NCBI RefSeq assembly: GCF_001640805.2
Contig: NC_066853.1
Span: 27,172,378-27,236,377, forward strand
Source of the DNA: Lates calcarifer
Lineage: Eukaryota > Chordata > Actinopteri > Centropomidae
DNA: 64,000 bases
Direction: 5' to 3'
The stretch's first letter is position 1. Each line of letters opens with the position of its first letter. Below are positions 32,000-42,700 of the stretch, one piece after another. The notes beneath the pieces are model-generated. The model had not been told where the DNA came from. It did not search any database and saw only the letters and a program-made list of their open reading frames with translations. Position numbers and translations under genes: made by a program.

Positions 32000-32475
32000 T
32001 TACCTCGTCATTTTACAAGCCACAGAGCCAGGATAAACAAATTGAACCAATTTCAAGCGTGGAAATCGCTCTCAAAATAACAGCGAATGTAGAAATGTAT
32101 TATCTTCACCCTCCAAATCCAATTTATTTCATGCATATCTTACCATCTAAATTGAATACAGCACATAGCTTGTGCAGGAAATCACTTTGAAAAGACTTGC
32201 CTTATCTTATCACTGGGCCCTATCTTATCCCAAGCATCTCGCTTTCTAACCAGGCAGAGGCGTCAAAGTGTGCAGGGCTCTGCTGATGGTTGTCTCACTA
32301 TGTTTTCACTAGTCTTCTCTCACAAGATGATTTTGCCAGATCCACCCAAACCACCATAAATCTTTAAAGGACCCTCCCCTCAGTGATAATTGACATTTAT
32401 GAGGTTAACGCATTTTTAATTAAGGGCAATTATTGAATTATAGAGGGCTTTTAAGTAGCACATAGGCAGATATAT
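32000..32475. other. Candidate conserved non-coding block with GATA cluster
   Basis: Long non-repetitive, motif-rich sequence: AGCGTGGAAATCGCTCTC (about 32055), CCAATTTATTTCATGCATAT (about 32119), a cluster of CTTATC words at 32201-32229, GAGGTTAACGCATTTTTAAT (about 32401) and TTAATTAA at 32416-32423. No open frame of 60 codons crosses it. I consider it one of the strongest enhancer-like blocks in the window; conservation is untested. Confidence 0.42.
32201..32229. promoter_or_regulatory. Clustered GATA-factor-type sites
   Basis: CTTATC occurs at 32201-32206, 32206-32211 and 32224-32229, with CTATC at 32220-32224. Three GATAAG sites in 29 bp, on the same strand, fit GATA-factor binding. Binding itself is not shown. 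Confidence 0.4.
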
Positions 32476-33090
32476 TTAGTGAAAATATTGGGCAAATTGC
32501 TGGAAAGTTTGAAAACCATCATTTAGGATCTAGAAAATCACAAAAAAACAATTATTTAAAGAATAAATTATCTCACCGTGAGCAGTGCTTAAATATTAGA
32601 ATTAGAATTAGAATTACTTAAAAGTTAGAAGTGCTCTCTGACAAATGAAAACCTTAATCAAATATGGAAAATTGTTTGTTAATTGAATTTATACCACAAA
32701 CAGAGTCTAGCCATATTTCTCTGGAGGTTCCATTCAGACTGAGCATGGTTGCTCCACTGGTTTGAGATGTACAAATTCAAGCTTTTTTTTCTTTTTCAGA
32801 CTAGACAACCTGAAATGCGGAGAGAAGACATTGTGCTGTGATCTAATATTGACTAGATCTGCATCTCTGAAAAGTTTCTGAAGAAAATCATATTAAGTAA
32901 AATTTAAACATTTAATTTCAGGGAGGACAAAACAAACATTACTAATGACTGTAACAGTGGCTGTGGTAAAAGAATAGTTTGTGGAATTGTGTAGCTATAT
33001 AGTTTTTCTCCAACATCTTCACTTTTCGTTTGGTCATTCACTGAACATCTAAAATCTCAAGCAAAGTGCACTGTTCAATATCAGTACAGT
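32476..33090. other. AT-rich intergenic DNA
   Basis: An (ATTAGA) hexamer-like repeat (TTAGAATTAGAATTAGAATT) lies at about 32596-32616, and a TTTTTTTTCTTTTTC run near 32783. Nothing else recognised. Confidence 0.5.
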
Positions 33091-33149
33091 GTGACAACAT
33101 CATACATCCCAGGTCACAGTACTGTGGTAGGTTTATCTGTGCAAAGCTG

Positions 33150-33158
33150 TATAAAAGC
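33150..33158 (+). promoter_or_regulatory. TATA-like box, weak candidate
   Basis: TATAAAAGC in a mixed-composition stretch (33091-33310) that is open on both strands for 70-85 codons without a recognised domain. A promoter is possible, but no downstream gene is seen. Confidence 0.18.
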
Positions 33159-33310
33159 TGAGTGCCCCCTTCTGACATCATACTGTAACACGTGCTATGT
33201 TGTGGCACAAATGCGGTGCAACCACGGCAAAGGTGTATCATTCTCTTGGGTGGGTGTGGCACTTTCAAGCAATTGTACTGAATATTCCTGCACAACAGTG
33301 TAACTGCAGG

Positions 33311-35404
33311 TCTTTAGCCAGGATGCAAACTCTGGTTTACTGAGTGAATGTCAGATATGATTTTCGTGATCACCTGAACTGTCTTCTAGTGGCAACTATG
33401 CCAAAATATTAACTTTACTTTCAGAACACTGTGTCACAAAAGTTTATTGGCACATAAATGGATACGTGAATAAGCCCTTTTGGTTTTAATGATGCAGCTT
33501 ATACATTTTTGACAACTTTATTGATACATTTCTAAGAACAACTAAACGATTAATATGATGTTTGTTCATTATTCTAGTGTGGTGTGTGGTCTCTAGCTTG
33601 AGGAAATAGAAACTGCAAAAATAGAAAGTGCATTACAAATTGATTTTTTTAAACAAATACAAAGTCAAAAGTACATAAAAATTCTCTGTGCACAACTGAA
33701 CAAAAGATGGCAACAACAGCTTTGTATTCAATTTGAGCTATCTATTAGCATGACAGTAACCTGACATTGAAAATCCACAGACAGACAGGCTAACAAAATA
33801 CAAGTCACAGAAGAACACAGACAAAACTCAGTGCTGTTTTCTGTACTTCCTGGTGCAGAGTAAAACTACAGTAACACATTTCTTTAAAGGGGCTGCACAT
33901 TCATATTGGAGAGTGAGGAAGAAAACACTGTGTGTTTGTGTATGTGTGTGCATGTCAGCATTTTAAGAAGGGGGTATTTTTGTTTTACGGAGGCAGATAG
34001 TGATAGTGATGATCTGCAGGTGAAGTTAAAGGCACACAACAAACACACACACACACACATAACATGCAAATCTTTTCAACAATTCCCAGGACTCAGCCCC
34101 CACATCCCAGCATTCAGCATGCTGTACAGAGATGGTTCATTGGGTGTGGGAGGGGCACGTGTGGGGGTTATAGTGAGTTTCAGGTTATTCCCACACTAAA
34201 TGCTTCACAGCCCAGTCCATCAGATTGCTTAGTGATCTATCTAAACACTTCCTCTCTCACACTCCTGCCTGACCTTTCCTCTTGCTCCCATACTCCTCAG
34301 CCACCATAGTTGTTCTGTTGGTCAGACCAGCACACACAGAGAGCACATGTGAAAAATCTTTGTTGTGATGTGTTTCGTTAAGAACTTTGTTCACAGAGCT
34401 TCTTTTATTGCCTTTTGCCTGTTCCTCAGGAAAGCTAGAGCCTCCACAGCATGATGTCAGATATAGTAAATGTGGTTCTTGCATACAAGTGCTATGGCAC
34501 TGCCATGCAGTCCACCTTTTACAGAAAAAGTCACAACATTTTAAAGCAATCCAGGGCAAAACTATTATGTGACTTATAACTGTCGGTTTTGCAACCTAAT
34601 AATAAGCCTGTATTTAATCTGTCTGTTATCGAAAACATATTGTTTATGAGCATAGCAGTGGCAAAAAGAATAATGAACATTTTTCACAACAGACATTTCG
34701 ACTTTAAAACCACAGGTTTTAATAATGTTAATAATAATTAACGTATGTCTCTGTTTTAGTCTGTTTTAGTCATGTATTTTGGTAAGCCATGGCAGTTAGC
34801 CAGCATGTACAATACCTCATTTTTCTTTGTGATTCTGTAATACTCAGAGGCACTGAGGCCCAGTGCATCATAAACACAAACTCACATCCACAAACCTTCA
34901 CAATTATGTAATTGCAGCTTGTGTGTAGACCTGGTGCATGCTCTTGTGATTGAAATGTTTCAGCAATGAGAGAGCAAACATAATTTTGTAAAGACAGTAG
35001 AAAGCAAAACTTGTGCTGTACAATGGTGACATGCTGGTATTATAAAAATTTTACCAAAGAAACCAGATCACAACTTGTCCTGATTTTGCTGACTTCAAGA
35101 ACTGTCCTCATGTAGTGCTATAGACAAATCGTACAAGGACAAGAGAACTACTAGAGCATTTATACAGAAGTTGTTGCAGACAGTGTGTACATAACAGTAC
35201 AGGAGATGGGTGGCAGTTGTGGACCACCTTGAGGCATAATCTTATTATCTTATTATTGTTAGTTAGTCAGCTAGTTATAGCAGTCATGGTGAGAGTGAAC
35301 AATTCTTATTGTATACAACAAAATTGGGTACACCATAAAATACAATTTAACTGTAGTGAAAAGTCCACGTTTAAGTATCAGGTTCTTTCACTCTACCTTC
35401 TGTT
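33311..35404. other. Long intergenic stretch, no recognised feature
   Basis: CA runs at about 34038-34060. GTGGGAGGGGCACGTGTGGG (about 34146, with a CACGTG E-box). The 97-, 81- and 100-codon frames at 33.9-34.6 kb overlap on opposite strands and show no domain. No named transposon. Confidence 0.45.
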
Positions 35405-36140
35405 TTAAAACATTAGGTCGGGGGACATACTTGGATCATAGTTTTCACATTTTTCTTTTTAAAAACTTGTGTGATTTTTGCAGTGTTTGGGATCATTTCT
35501 ATTACCTCCCCTACACCTTTTGCACTCATGCAGCCCATGTCAGTACACTCAAACCTCCAAACTGCATGGTCAGCACCATGCTCTCACTATGTTAGTCCTG
35601 ACCAGGTCCACACCAAATATGATGGACACCAGCTGATAGAACATTTTATTTTGGTTTCATCTGTACTGCCAAAATTCATCAGGCTGCTTCACGTGTTCTT
35701 TGGTAAAGTTTAACCTGTAGTTTTGTGCAGTTTTGTGAGCAATGATTTTCTTGTTGTATTCCATCTTCATGCTTCATACAATAGCACACTGTCTGTTCAG
35801 TCAGAATCCTTCTGCCAAGTCAGAGGCACTTACCCATCTGTTTTAAAAATGCAAGGTTGTGTAAAGAGTGACCTGTGCATGGTGCCATTTTTCAAGGATG
35901 ATCACTGCATCTTCTGTTATTGGAAGTATGACTCCTCCAATACTTCCTGACAACTGCTGCAGCTCATGTTCAATAACCTACCAATGGTCTTGGTTTCCAA
36001 TCTGTTTTTTGTTCAGACAGTTCCTTACAATCTAGAGCCATGTTGCATTAGACACAACCCAGGCCCAAACTAAGAAGACTGCTTCTTTTATAACCATGTT
36101 CATGCAATTGGCCTTGAATCAAAGTTGTTGCAGTGGTCAT
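35405..36140 (-). mobile_element. Tc1-type transposon relic, minus strand
   Basis: The plus strand follows the antisense of a fish Tc1-type element: CCCCTACACCTTTTGCACTC, ATGCAGCCCATGTCAGTACA, CTGCATGGTCAGCACCATGC, TTATTTTGGTTTCATCTGTA (antisense of a TDETK-type block, about 35646-35665) and CACGTGTTCTTTGGTAAAGT. No minus-strand frame of useful length survives and no inverted repeats are recognised at either end. The distal part (35720-36140) is assigned only by continuity. Family naming is from memory. Confidence 0.55.
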
Positions 36141-36767
36141 AGGTAAACTTGCTTTTGTTGGACTGAGATGTTTTGGGGTCCATTTCTTTTATGTAGTTTG
36201 TCTTACCTGTTTGTTTTTAATTATAAGATATTTAATTACAAGACTATTAGATTTTATAATAAGGTCAAATAGACTACATTTCAAACGAAAAACAATACAT
36301 TTATTGCAAGATGGTACAATTTTGAATAATTTAGTATTTTAGTGATATTGCATAGGTATGTTCTCAGTTATATTGTATACTGTAACAAATAAAACTTATC
36401 CTCACTAGCCTCGTGCCCATTCACTAAAGGTGCATGTTGATGATATGTATCCCAAACAACTGTTGTTGCAATAAAAAATCTTGATGAGAGAGGCCTGACT
36501 GAACACACCAAAGAACATGGGGAAAGATGAAAACCATGAGAGACAGAGAGACAACTAAAGTAGAAAAAGTGGAAACAGAGCGGACAGCAGACCAAAGTTC
36601 CTTCTGTCACTCCATTAAACAATTCTCCCCCTCCTCCCTCATTTCCTACCTTACCCCCCTAACACACACACACTCCTCCACAAATCCCTTCACGCCAAAC
36701 TCACTTAAGATTAAGCATGTGTGAAATTGAGGACTTTTGTAATACACATGCCCCCTCTGCTCCCCAC
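36141..36767. other. AT-rich intergenic DNA
   Basis: No named repeat. The 84-codon minus frame (36368-36622) has no recognised domain. Confidence 0.5.
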
Positions 36768-36795
36768 AAACACACACACACACACACACACACAC
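36768..36795. repeat. (CA)n microsatellite
   Basis: About 14 CA units. Confidence 0.96.
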
Positions 36796-37954
36796 TCCTG
36801 TCCTTCTCGGGAATAAAAACAGAAGAGTAAGTAGCGAATGAGTAAACAGCAGATAGGAAGTGGGGTATCTCTGTAAAGGAGAAATTCTAATCAACACTTC
36901 CTGGTCAGTGTGAATACTTAAGGCAGTGGGTCACAGGATCTAAACATCCAGTATGTGATTACCCCACTTTGATCAGAGTCTGTTTCCATGACCATCAGAT
37001 AAGCACAGTGGTCACAGGGTCAGGGACTGTGCTTGCTGTTCCCTTGTATATTTCATTCTTTCTTCACCAAAACCAAATAGTTTTTTTTCCAGCAGACTTA
37101 TAGCAGCACATGGTGAAAGATCAAACTGCCAGGTGCTTTTTTACTTTTACTCACTCTACACTTTTTAAAGCACTATGAACTCCTTTATTTGATTATATAA
37201 AATTTGTCTGGTGAGTGAATTTGGAGTCTGGCTCTCCACCAGAATTTCTGGAGCCTCCCCAGTAAATTCAGGATTTTTCAATATTAGGCTGTATCAAACC
37301 ACAAACTGTACATTTGAAATAATATAGAAGGGGCGATTGAGACATTTGTGACCTAAGTTAGAAAGAAATGTGTTCAACAGTTCCCATTACACACATGAGC
37401 AGTTCAACGTTTTCTGTGATTATGCAGACAGTTTGTAAAATACTTGGTATTTATATTTCAGGTAATTGAAAACTTGCAAGTCAGCTGTTGGGTCAATTTT
37501 TGCCTCCAGTCCCCCTTACAAGATGATGTAGTCATGACCGAAGAGTAGTATTTGCTTCTCAGATTATTTTTATTTGAATTGTTTTTGGAGGCATTAAAAG
37601 TGATTATTTGAAATTCTAAAAAAGCAAAAGTTGAAAAAATTAAGAAAATATAAACATTGTAGAAATTATTATTATTATTATTTCCTCAGTTATCAGTTAT
37701 TAATCATTTTATTTATCTTGCAACCCCTTCATCAAAATGTCTTCTATTTAAACACACATTTAGATTTAGTAGCAAGCACTCAAGCAAAAATTATCTACAG
37801 CTTACAAACACACAATGAGAACAAACAGAAACTGTTTCATTGCTGCTTAAGAATGTAGTACATTAGTACTTTAAAGAAAAAAAAATCAAGTAACAGAATT
37901 AACAGTACAATTAACAGTCTTCCACAACAGCAGTTATTAAACTATGACATATAA
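36796..37954. other. AT-rich intergenic DNA
   Basis: ATTATTATTATTATTTCC at about 37667 is low complexity. No coding frame or named repeat. Confidence 0.5.
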
Positions 37955-38531
37955 ACTCAATACCCCATAATGACATCCTATAATGTCAATGCAAGAACAG
38001 AATTTTAGAATTTTTTGTAAATTTGTTCAAAAGGGAAAACAGAAATATCACATTGACCCTTTGCTAAGACCCTTGAAATTTAATATTTCTCTTGATCATG
38101 AGATGTTTCTACACCTTGACAGGAATCCACCTATGGTAAATTCAATGGACTGGATATGATATGGAAAGGCACACACCTATCTAAATAAGGTTTCACAGCT
38201 GAAAATGCATATCAGAGCAAAAACCAGGCCATGAGGTTGTAGGATTTGTCTGCCGAGCTCAGAAACAGGATTGTGTTAAGGTACAGGTCTAAAGAAGGCA
38301 ACGAAAGACTTAGGGTTAGGGTTAGGGCTAACCCTGCTGCATTGAAGAAGAGGACAGTGGCATGCATAATTCTTACATGGAAGTCTGAAACAACCTGGAA
38401 GAAGAAGTGATGTGACCCGGAACCTGATGGTCACTCTGGCTGAGAGATCCTGCGTGGAGTGGAAACTTCCAGAAGAACAACCAATTCTAACAACCAACAT
38501 CATGTTTGGTTTCATGTAGACATAATGTTGG
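37955..38531 (+). mobile_element. Tc1-like transposon relic, 5' part
   Basis: The start TCAATACCCCATAATGACAT, then TTAGAATTTTTTGTAAATTT and ATATCACATTGACC, matches the terminal inverted repeat of a common vertebrate Tc1 family. The leader follows (TTGATCATGAGATGTTTCTA, ATTCAATGGACTGGATATGA, GGAAAGGCACACACCTATCT). The transposase start lies at about 38231 (CCATGAGGTTG), with ELRNRIVLR-type DNA-binding-domain codons after it, then GATGGTCACTCTGGCTGAGA and CTTCCAGAAGAACAACCAAT. The initiation region has a stop three codons in. The block holding (TTAGGG)n at 38310-38334 is foreign to the family. The catalytic domain is missing, replaced by an inverted scrap and a LINE. Confidence 0.85.
38310..38334. 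repeat. Short telomere-like insertion (TTAGGG)3 + CTAACCC
   Basis: Three exact TTAGGG units (38310-38327) are followed at once by CTAACCC, one unit in the opposite orientation. They sit inside the Tc1 relic at a point where family copies carry unrelated coding sequence. This may be break repair with telomere sequence or chance. Confidence 0.75.
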
Positions 38532-38563
38532 TTCAATCTTGGTTTCATCAGACCAAAGAATCT
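38532..38563 (-). mobile_element. Inverted scrap of Tc1 transposase
   Basis: TTCAATCTTGGTTTCATCAG then ACCAAAGAATCT is the reverse complement of the Tc1 'tctggtctgatgaaaccaag' block, which encodes the first catalytic Asp region (S-DETK). It is inverted relative to the 5' part of the relic, so a rearrangement happened in this element. Confidence 0.75.
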
Positions 38564-38570
38564 GATTTTG

Positions 38571-39118
38571 GAGTGAGTGAAGGTACAATGGAGATTGGTG
38601 CATTACTGCGGATGCTGTACCAGGCCATTGTGATGAAGAGGGAGCTCACCTGGCAAAGCCAAGCTCTTAATTTACCAGTCAATCTATATTCTAACCCTCA
38701 GCTTTGGTAATGAAATCTGGGTAGTGACGGAAAAGAACGAGATCACGGAAACTGTCAGCCAAAATGAGTTTCCTCTGCAGGGTGTCTGGTCTCAGCCTTA
38801 GAGACAGGGTGAGGAGCACTGACATCCAGAGGGAGCTCGGAGTAGAGCCACTGCTCCTTTGCGTCAAAAGAAGCCAGTTGAGGTGGTTTGGGCATCTGGT
38901 CAGGATGCCCCCTGGATGCTTTCCTTTCGAGGTTTTCTGGGCACATCCAACTGGGAGGAGACCGAGAACTCACTGGTAAGATTATATATCTCATCTGGCC
39001 TGGGAATGCCTTGAAATCCCCCGGGAGGAGCTGGAAAATGTCGCTATTGAGAGGGATGTTTGGAATCCCCTGCTTAGCCTGTTGCCACTGGATAAGTGGA
39101 GGGAAATGAATGAATGAA
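38571..39118 (+). mobile_element. 5'-truncated LINE, C-terminal RT end
   Basis: The sequence reads as the end of a fish LINE reverse-transcriptase protein. EIGALLRMLYQAIVMKREL is at about 38591, then a frameshift, ELWVVTE-type codons near 38710, and an open run at 38764-38979 with MSFLCRVSGLSLRDRVRSTD, LGVEPLLL, SQLRWFGHLVRMPPG and PTGRRPR. The last part (ISHLAWE..LGIP-type) is frameshifted. It ends in GGATAAGTGGAGGGAAATGA and a GAAT repeat. The RT core is absent because the copy is 5'-truncated. It lies between pieces of one Tc1 relic, so it probably inserted into it. Clade is not assigned. Confidence 0.85.
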
Positions 39119-39170
39119 AGGCTGCAAAATAACAAAATGTGAAAAATGTGAATGGGTCTAAATTTGTGAA
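39119..39170 (+). mobile_element. Tc1-like transposon relic, 3' end
   Basis: AGGCTGCAAAATAACAAAAT, then GTGAAAAATGTGAATGGGTCT, resembles the 3' non-coding end of Tc1 copies, just before their final inverted repeat. It follows directly on the GAAT tail of the LINE, supporting insertion of the LINE into the Tc1 copy. The last inverted repeat is not recognisable. Confidence 0.6.
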
Positions 39171-40149
39171 ATTAGTGTTTTATGTAACCAAAATACCAAG
39201 CAGGCTGGAGATGCAAACTAAATCTCTTATCCCATGTCACCCTTCAAATACAGTAGTTTTTATGAGGCATTTCTTATGTAGAGAATGAGAACCCAGTTAT
39301 CATGATTTCGTCAGGAACATGGGAGCTTTACTGTAGGTTCTAGCACCCAATGCTTATTTTTGTGTTTTCCAGAGTGCTCTGAGCGGTGTCAGTGGTGCTG
39401 AACTGTGCAATCATTTCCCAATGTAAGCCTGAGGATAGCAGTTACTAATGAGATAGTGCTAGGTGTGTGAGCGCCACTGGACTGCCTGCATGAAATTGTG
39501 TGACTGTCTATTGTAGACATGTAGTATTATTTTAGAAGTCGCATCAACTTAGGTGCCGTTGCACCACCAGAATGCCTGCGTGCTCTACCCATGCTCTAGT
39601 CTTAGCAGCTTTTCATTAGTATTATCATATATGAATGAGAGTACACATAAAGTTATTTCAGTACCAGAGACATGTTAGGAACCAAAATTGTTCACTTTCA
39701 ACTACAAGGGAATATTTACACCCACGAGAACATTATGCCCAAGAATACTTCACTGAGTGTAAGAAGACTTTGCCACTTATGGTCTTATGGAACAGTGGTA
39801 ACAATAACCACAAGTGGTATTTGTTGGATAATGGCACATTCAGATTCCCTTCTCAAGGAAAATAAAAACTTTATTACTTTTTTGTTGTTGTAAAGAAAAA
39901 GAGATCTATTGCTAGTACTGCTATTACTTAATGAACAAATGTAATTTTTTCCTTTAATCATGATAAGGTGATAAAAGCTGTTTTGTATTTGTCTCCAAAG
40001 TTATGGAATGTTACCTTTTCAAGACAATATGAGACACATTTTGTTGGTTTAGACAATCATATAACCTTGTCCAACAGACTAACATAGTCTGCTCATAGCC
40101 TAACATCAACGTCTTAGCTTTGTATTTACTTGGAGTTATATAAATGGAT
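39171..40149. other. Intergenic DNA, no recognised feature
   Basis: AT-rich to mixed. Two overlapping 73-76 codon frames (39635-39893) have no recognised domain. Confidence 0.5.
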
Positions 40150-40990
40150 GAATAAACAATCAAGTCATCAAGATAAACTTTTTAATTCAGTAGTCTTACA
40201 GCCTGCAGACAGAAACTGCTCTAAAGTCTGGTGGTACAGCAGCAGGGTGAATGGGTTTTGTTTGGGGTGGGTAGTTTCTTTTAGTATCCTTTTGCTCAGG
40301 CACCTCCCCTCACCCATATTACTGAAGCTTGGTAAACGGTTACCCATGATGTTCTGGGTGATTGGAATCACTTGCTGCAGAGCCTGCCGGGTCTGGGCCA
40401 TGAACATACCATCCCAGTTTGTGATGTCTCCAGGAAGGATGCATTCTGTTGCTAATCTGTAAAAGTTACTAAGAAGAATTTATCCCTTCTAAGTTACCTT
40501 ATAAAGTATAGTTGTTTCTGAGCTTTCTTTACCAGGGTGGAGATGTATGATGGCCATTACAGGTTCTCTGTGATGTTGATTCCCTTAACCTTAAAGTGTT
40601 CACCTGCTCCACCTCACCTCCACTGAGATAGATATGGGTGTGTGTCTGTATGATGAAAATATTGTGTGTAATCCAACCAATGATGGTGTTGCCATTCTCA
40701 AACTTCATGAGTCCTCTCCATGTCTCACCCATGTCAGTCATGGGTGTACAGTGTGAACAGGAGGAGGCTGAGCACACAAATGTGCAGGGCACCTGTGTTG
40801 AGCACTGGAGTGCAAGAGATTTGACTGCCAGTCCAAACTGTGTGGGGTCTGTTTGTTAGGAAGTCCAATAAAATCTACAATTGTAGTGTGTGTTACTCAA
40901 GCCCAAAGTTTGCCGGTCAGTTTAATGGAGTAGATTATATTAAATGCTGGGCTGAAATCAGTATTCTCATGTAGATGTACTGTTCCAATT
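40150..40990 (-). mobile_element. LINE reverse-transcriptase relic, minus strand
   Basis: The minus frame 40407-40168 reads ALQQVIPITQNIMGNRLPSF, RCLSKRILKETTHP and PFTLLLYHQTLEQFLSAGCK, matching the RT C-terminal tail of a jockey-superfamily fish LINE. Upstream on the minus strand, plus-strand antisense phrases mark the body of the RT: CAGGGTGGAGATGTATGATG, ACCTTAAAGTGTTCACCTGC, GATGGTGTTGCCATTCTCAA (the YADD-region antisense), GAGGAGGCTGAGCACACAAA, and TTAAATGCTGGGCTGAAATC (the FS-AFN motif antisense). The frame is broken repeatedly and about half the expected span is lost. No 5' half is seen. Confidence 0.85.
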
Positions 40991-41440
40991 ACACAATACA
41001 GCCCAAATGAAATATTCTTGTTCTTCCCATTTTATTGAGGACACCCAGGGAGCTGACTTATCTGGATTTGAGGTAAACCACACATTTCACATAAACCAGC
41101 ATCTGTTATTTTTTCAGATTAGAAGGTAAGCACTTTAATTTTAAATATGTGGATTATTTATCAAAAATTATGCCTATTTGAATTTTTTTGGAGTGGAGCT
41201 AATTTTAGAGAAGATCTCTGACGCTATCCAGACAGATACCAAGATGATCAACCTCCATCCCATAGAATTTTATCAACATTCTTATCTTGGCAAGTTGAAT
41301 TCTAATATTTGTTATTCTTAAATTAGTTTGTATGCAGATGAAGTTAAAACATTCTACAGTGTTGCCTCTGCAGATCCTTATATGTAGAGATCATCCCACA
41401 CTTCAGTTTAGACTGATAAACGTACACAGTGTAAATGAAC
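40991..41440. other. Intergenic DNA, no recognised feature
   Basis: AT-rich sequence between a LINE and a SINE, with no named repeat. Confidence 0.5.
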
Positions 41441-41660
41441 ACGTTTGCATGTTCTCCCTGTGCCTGTGTGGGTTCAAGACATGGGGGACATGCAAGACAT
41501 GTTAGGTTAACTGATGACTCTAAATAGGTGTGAATGTGAATGTGTTGGTCCTGTGATAGACTGATGACCTGTTCAGGGTGTACCCCACTTCTTGCCCAAT
41601 GTCAGCTAGGACTGACTCAACCCCCCATGATCCTCAGATATAGCAAATGGATGGATAAAG
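41441..41660 (+). repeat. V-SINE copy lacking its tRNA head
   Basis: Starts in the conserved core (ACGTTTGCATGTTCTCCCTG, TGCCTGTGTGGGTTC). It continues through ATGTTAGGTTAACTGATGAC, TAAATAGGTGTGAATGTG, CCTGTTCAGGGTGTACCCCA and CCAATGTCAGCTAGGACTG, and ends in GGATGGATAAAG. The tRNA-like head is missing, so it is a 5'-truncated insertion. Confidence 0.85.
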
Positions 41661-42380
41661 AAAAAATTGAACAGGTATATATGTTGACTGCATCCCAGAC
41701 TAAACATGGCTGAAAGTGCCAAAAATTGTTTTTCTTTCTTCTGGAAAAGCATGTTAACGGACCTTTAAGTTGAGACAGATGTGTTGAAGTGTATTAAACT
41801 GAGCTCAGCTGAGCTGATGATGTCCCAGATGCAAACTGAGCATACTACATCCTATGATCTTCAGGAGTTTGGAATTCTGAGTTGAAATTGCCTGGTATGT
41901 CAAGACATACACACTATCTAAAGTTTGCTAATATTAGTCCATGTGAGATTGTAACTGCTGAGTATAGAAATGGGTGAGGATGTGTTTTATTGCTTATGAT
42001 ATCAACTTGTCATTTGCAAGGGGCACAATTTGCTATCTTTGTTCAAAGGTTACATAGTCTCGATTTAAATGAATTGTTGAAATTATCATACACTGTCATA
42101 CTAGTATATGACTTCCATAAAGTAAAGAAAAAATTGTCTAAACTCAAAGCTACTTCAGAGGGGACCTAAAAAAATCAAGCTTCAAGGGGATGTAGAGTAT
42201 ATTAAGGTTCAGGAGAAACACATTACAGGGTAAAAGTCATTTTTTGTTTCATTGTGACTTTCATAAACTGATATTCAACATAGTGTGACCAGTGCAGGTC
42301 ATGCAAAAGTAGCTGAATAACCCTATCTAACAGCCCAACTGAGTGTCTGGCACTATAGTCAAGTTATAGAGCTCCATTTT
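41661..42380. other. Intergenic DNA, no recognised feature
   Basis: GAGCTCAGCTGAGCTGATGA at about 41801 is a small imperfect hairpin (GAGCTCAGCTGAGCT). Otherwise AT-rich, with no frames or repeats. Confidence 0.5.
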
Positions 42381-42700
42381 TTCCTCAGCCATGACCTGTT
42401 TCAGAGTCCACAAATCATCGGAAATATTTGACATTATTCTTACTATTGTCTTCCATCATGCACATGCATGCAGTAGCGTGTGATTCGGCTGAGTTGAGAG
42501 CAGACATTTGCTCAGAGTGAGAGCCGCTGCTGTTGTATTCCTTTGTTTGCTGCACATGATACACTCCCTCTCCCACTGTGTGGTAATATGGCTATTTTCT
42601 CAGTCAATTTGCCACTCTCAGCATCCAAGCACATGCAAATATGGAAGATGATACCGATTGAGGAATAGTGCTCTGCTGTATAATGTGTACCGACTGTTTA
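42381..42700. other. Candidate conserved non-coding block
   Basis: Non-repetitive: CCACAAATCATCGGAAATAT (about 42407), CATGCACATGCATGCAGTAG (about 42457), GTGATTCGGCTGAGTTGAG (about 42480), TCCTTTGTTTGCTGCACATG (about 42539), CCAAGCACATGCAAATATGG (about 42625, with ATGCAAAT). The octamer and HMG-type CCTTTGT words are notable. No coding reading. Confidence 0.38.

Noticed and set aside
38764..38979. 71-codon frame as a host gene exon
   Set aside because: The sequence is the C-terminal tail of a LINE reverse transcriptase, next to the LINE's GAAT end.
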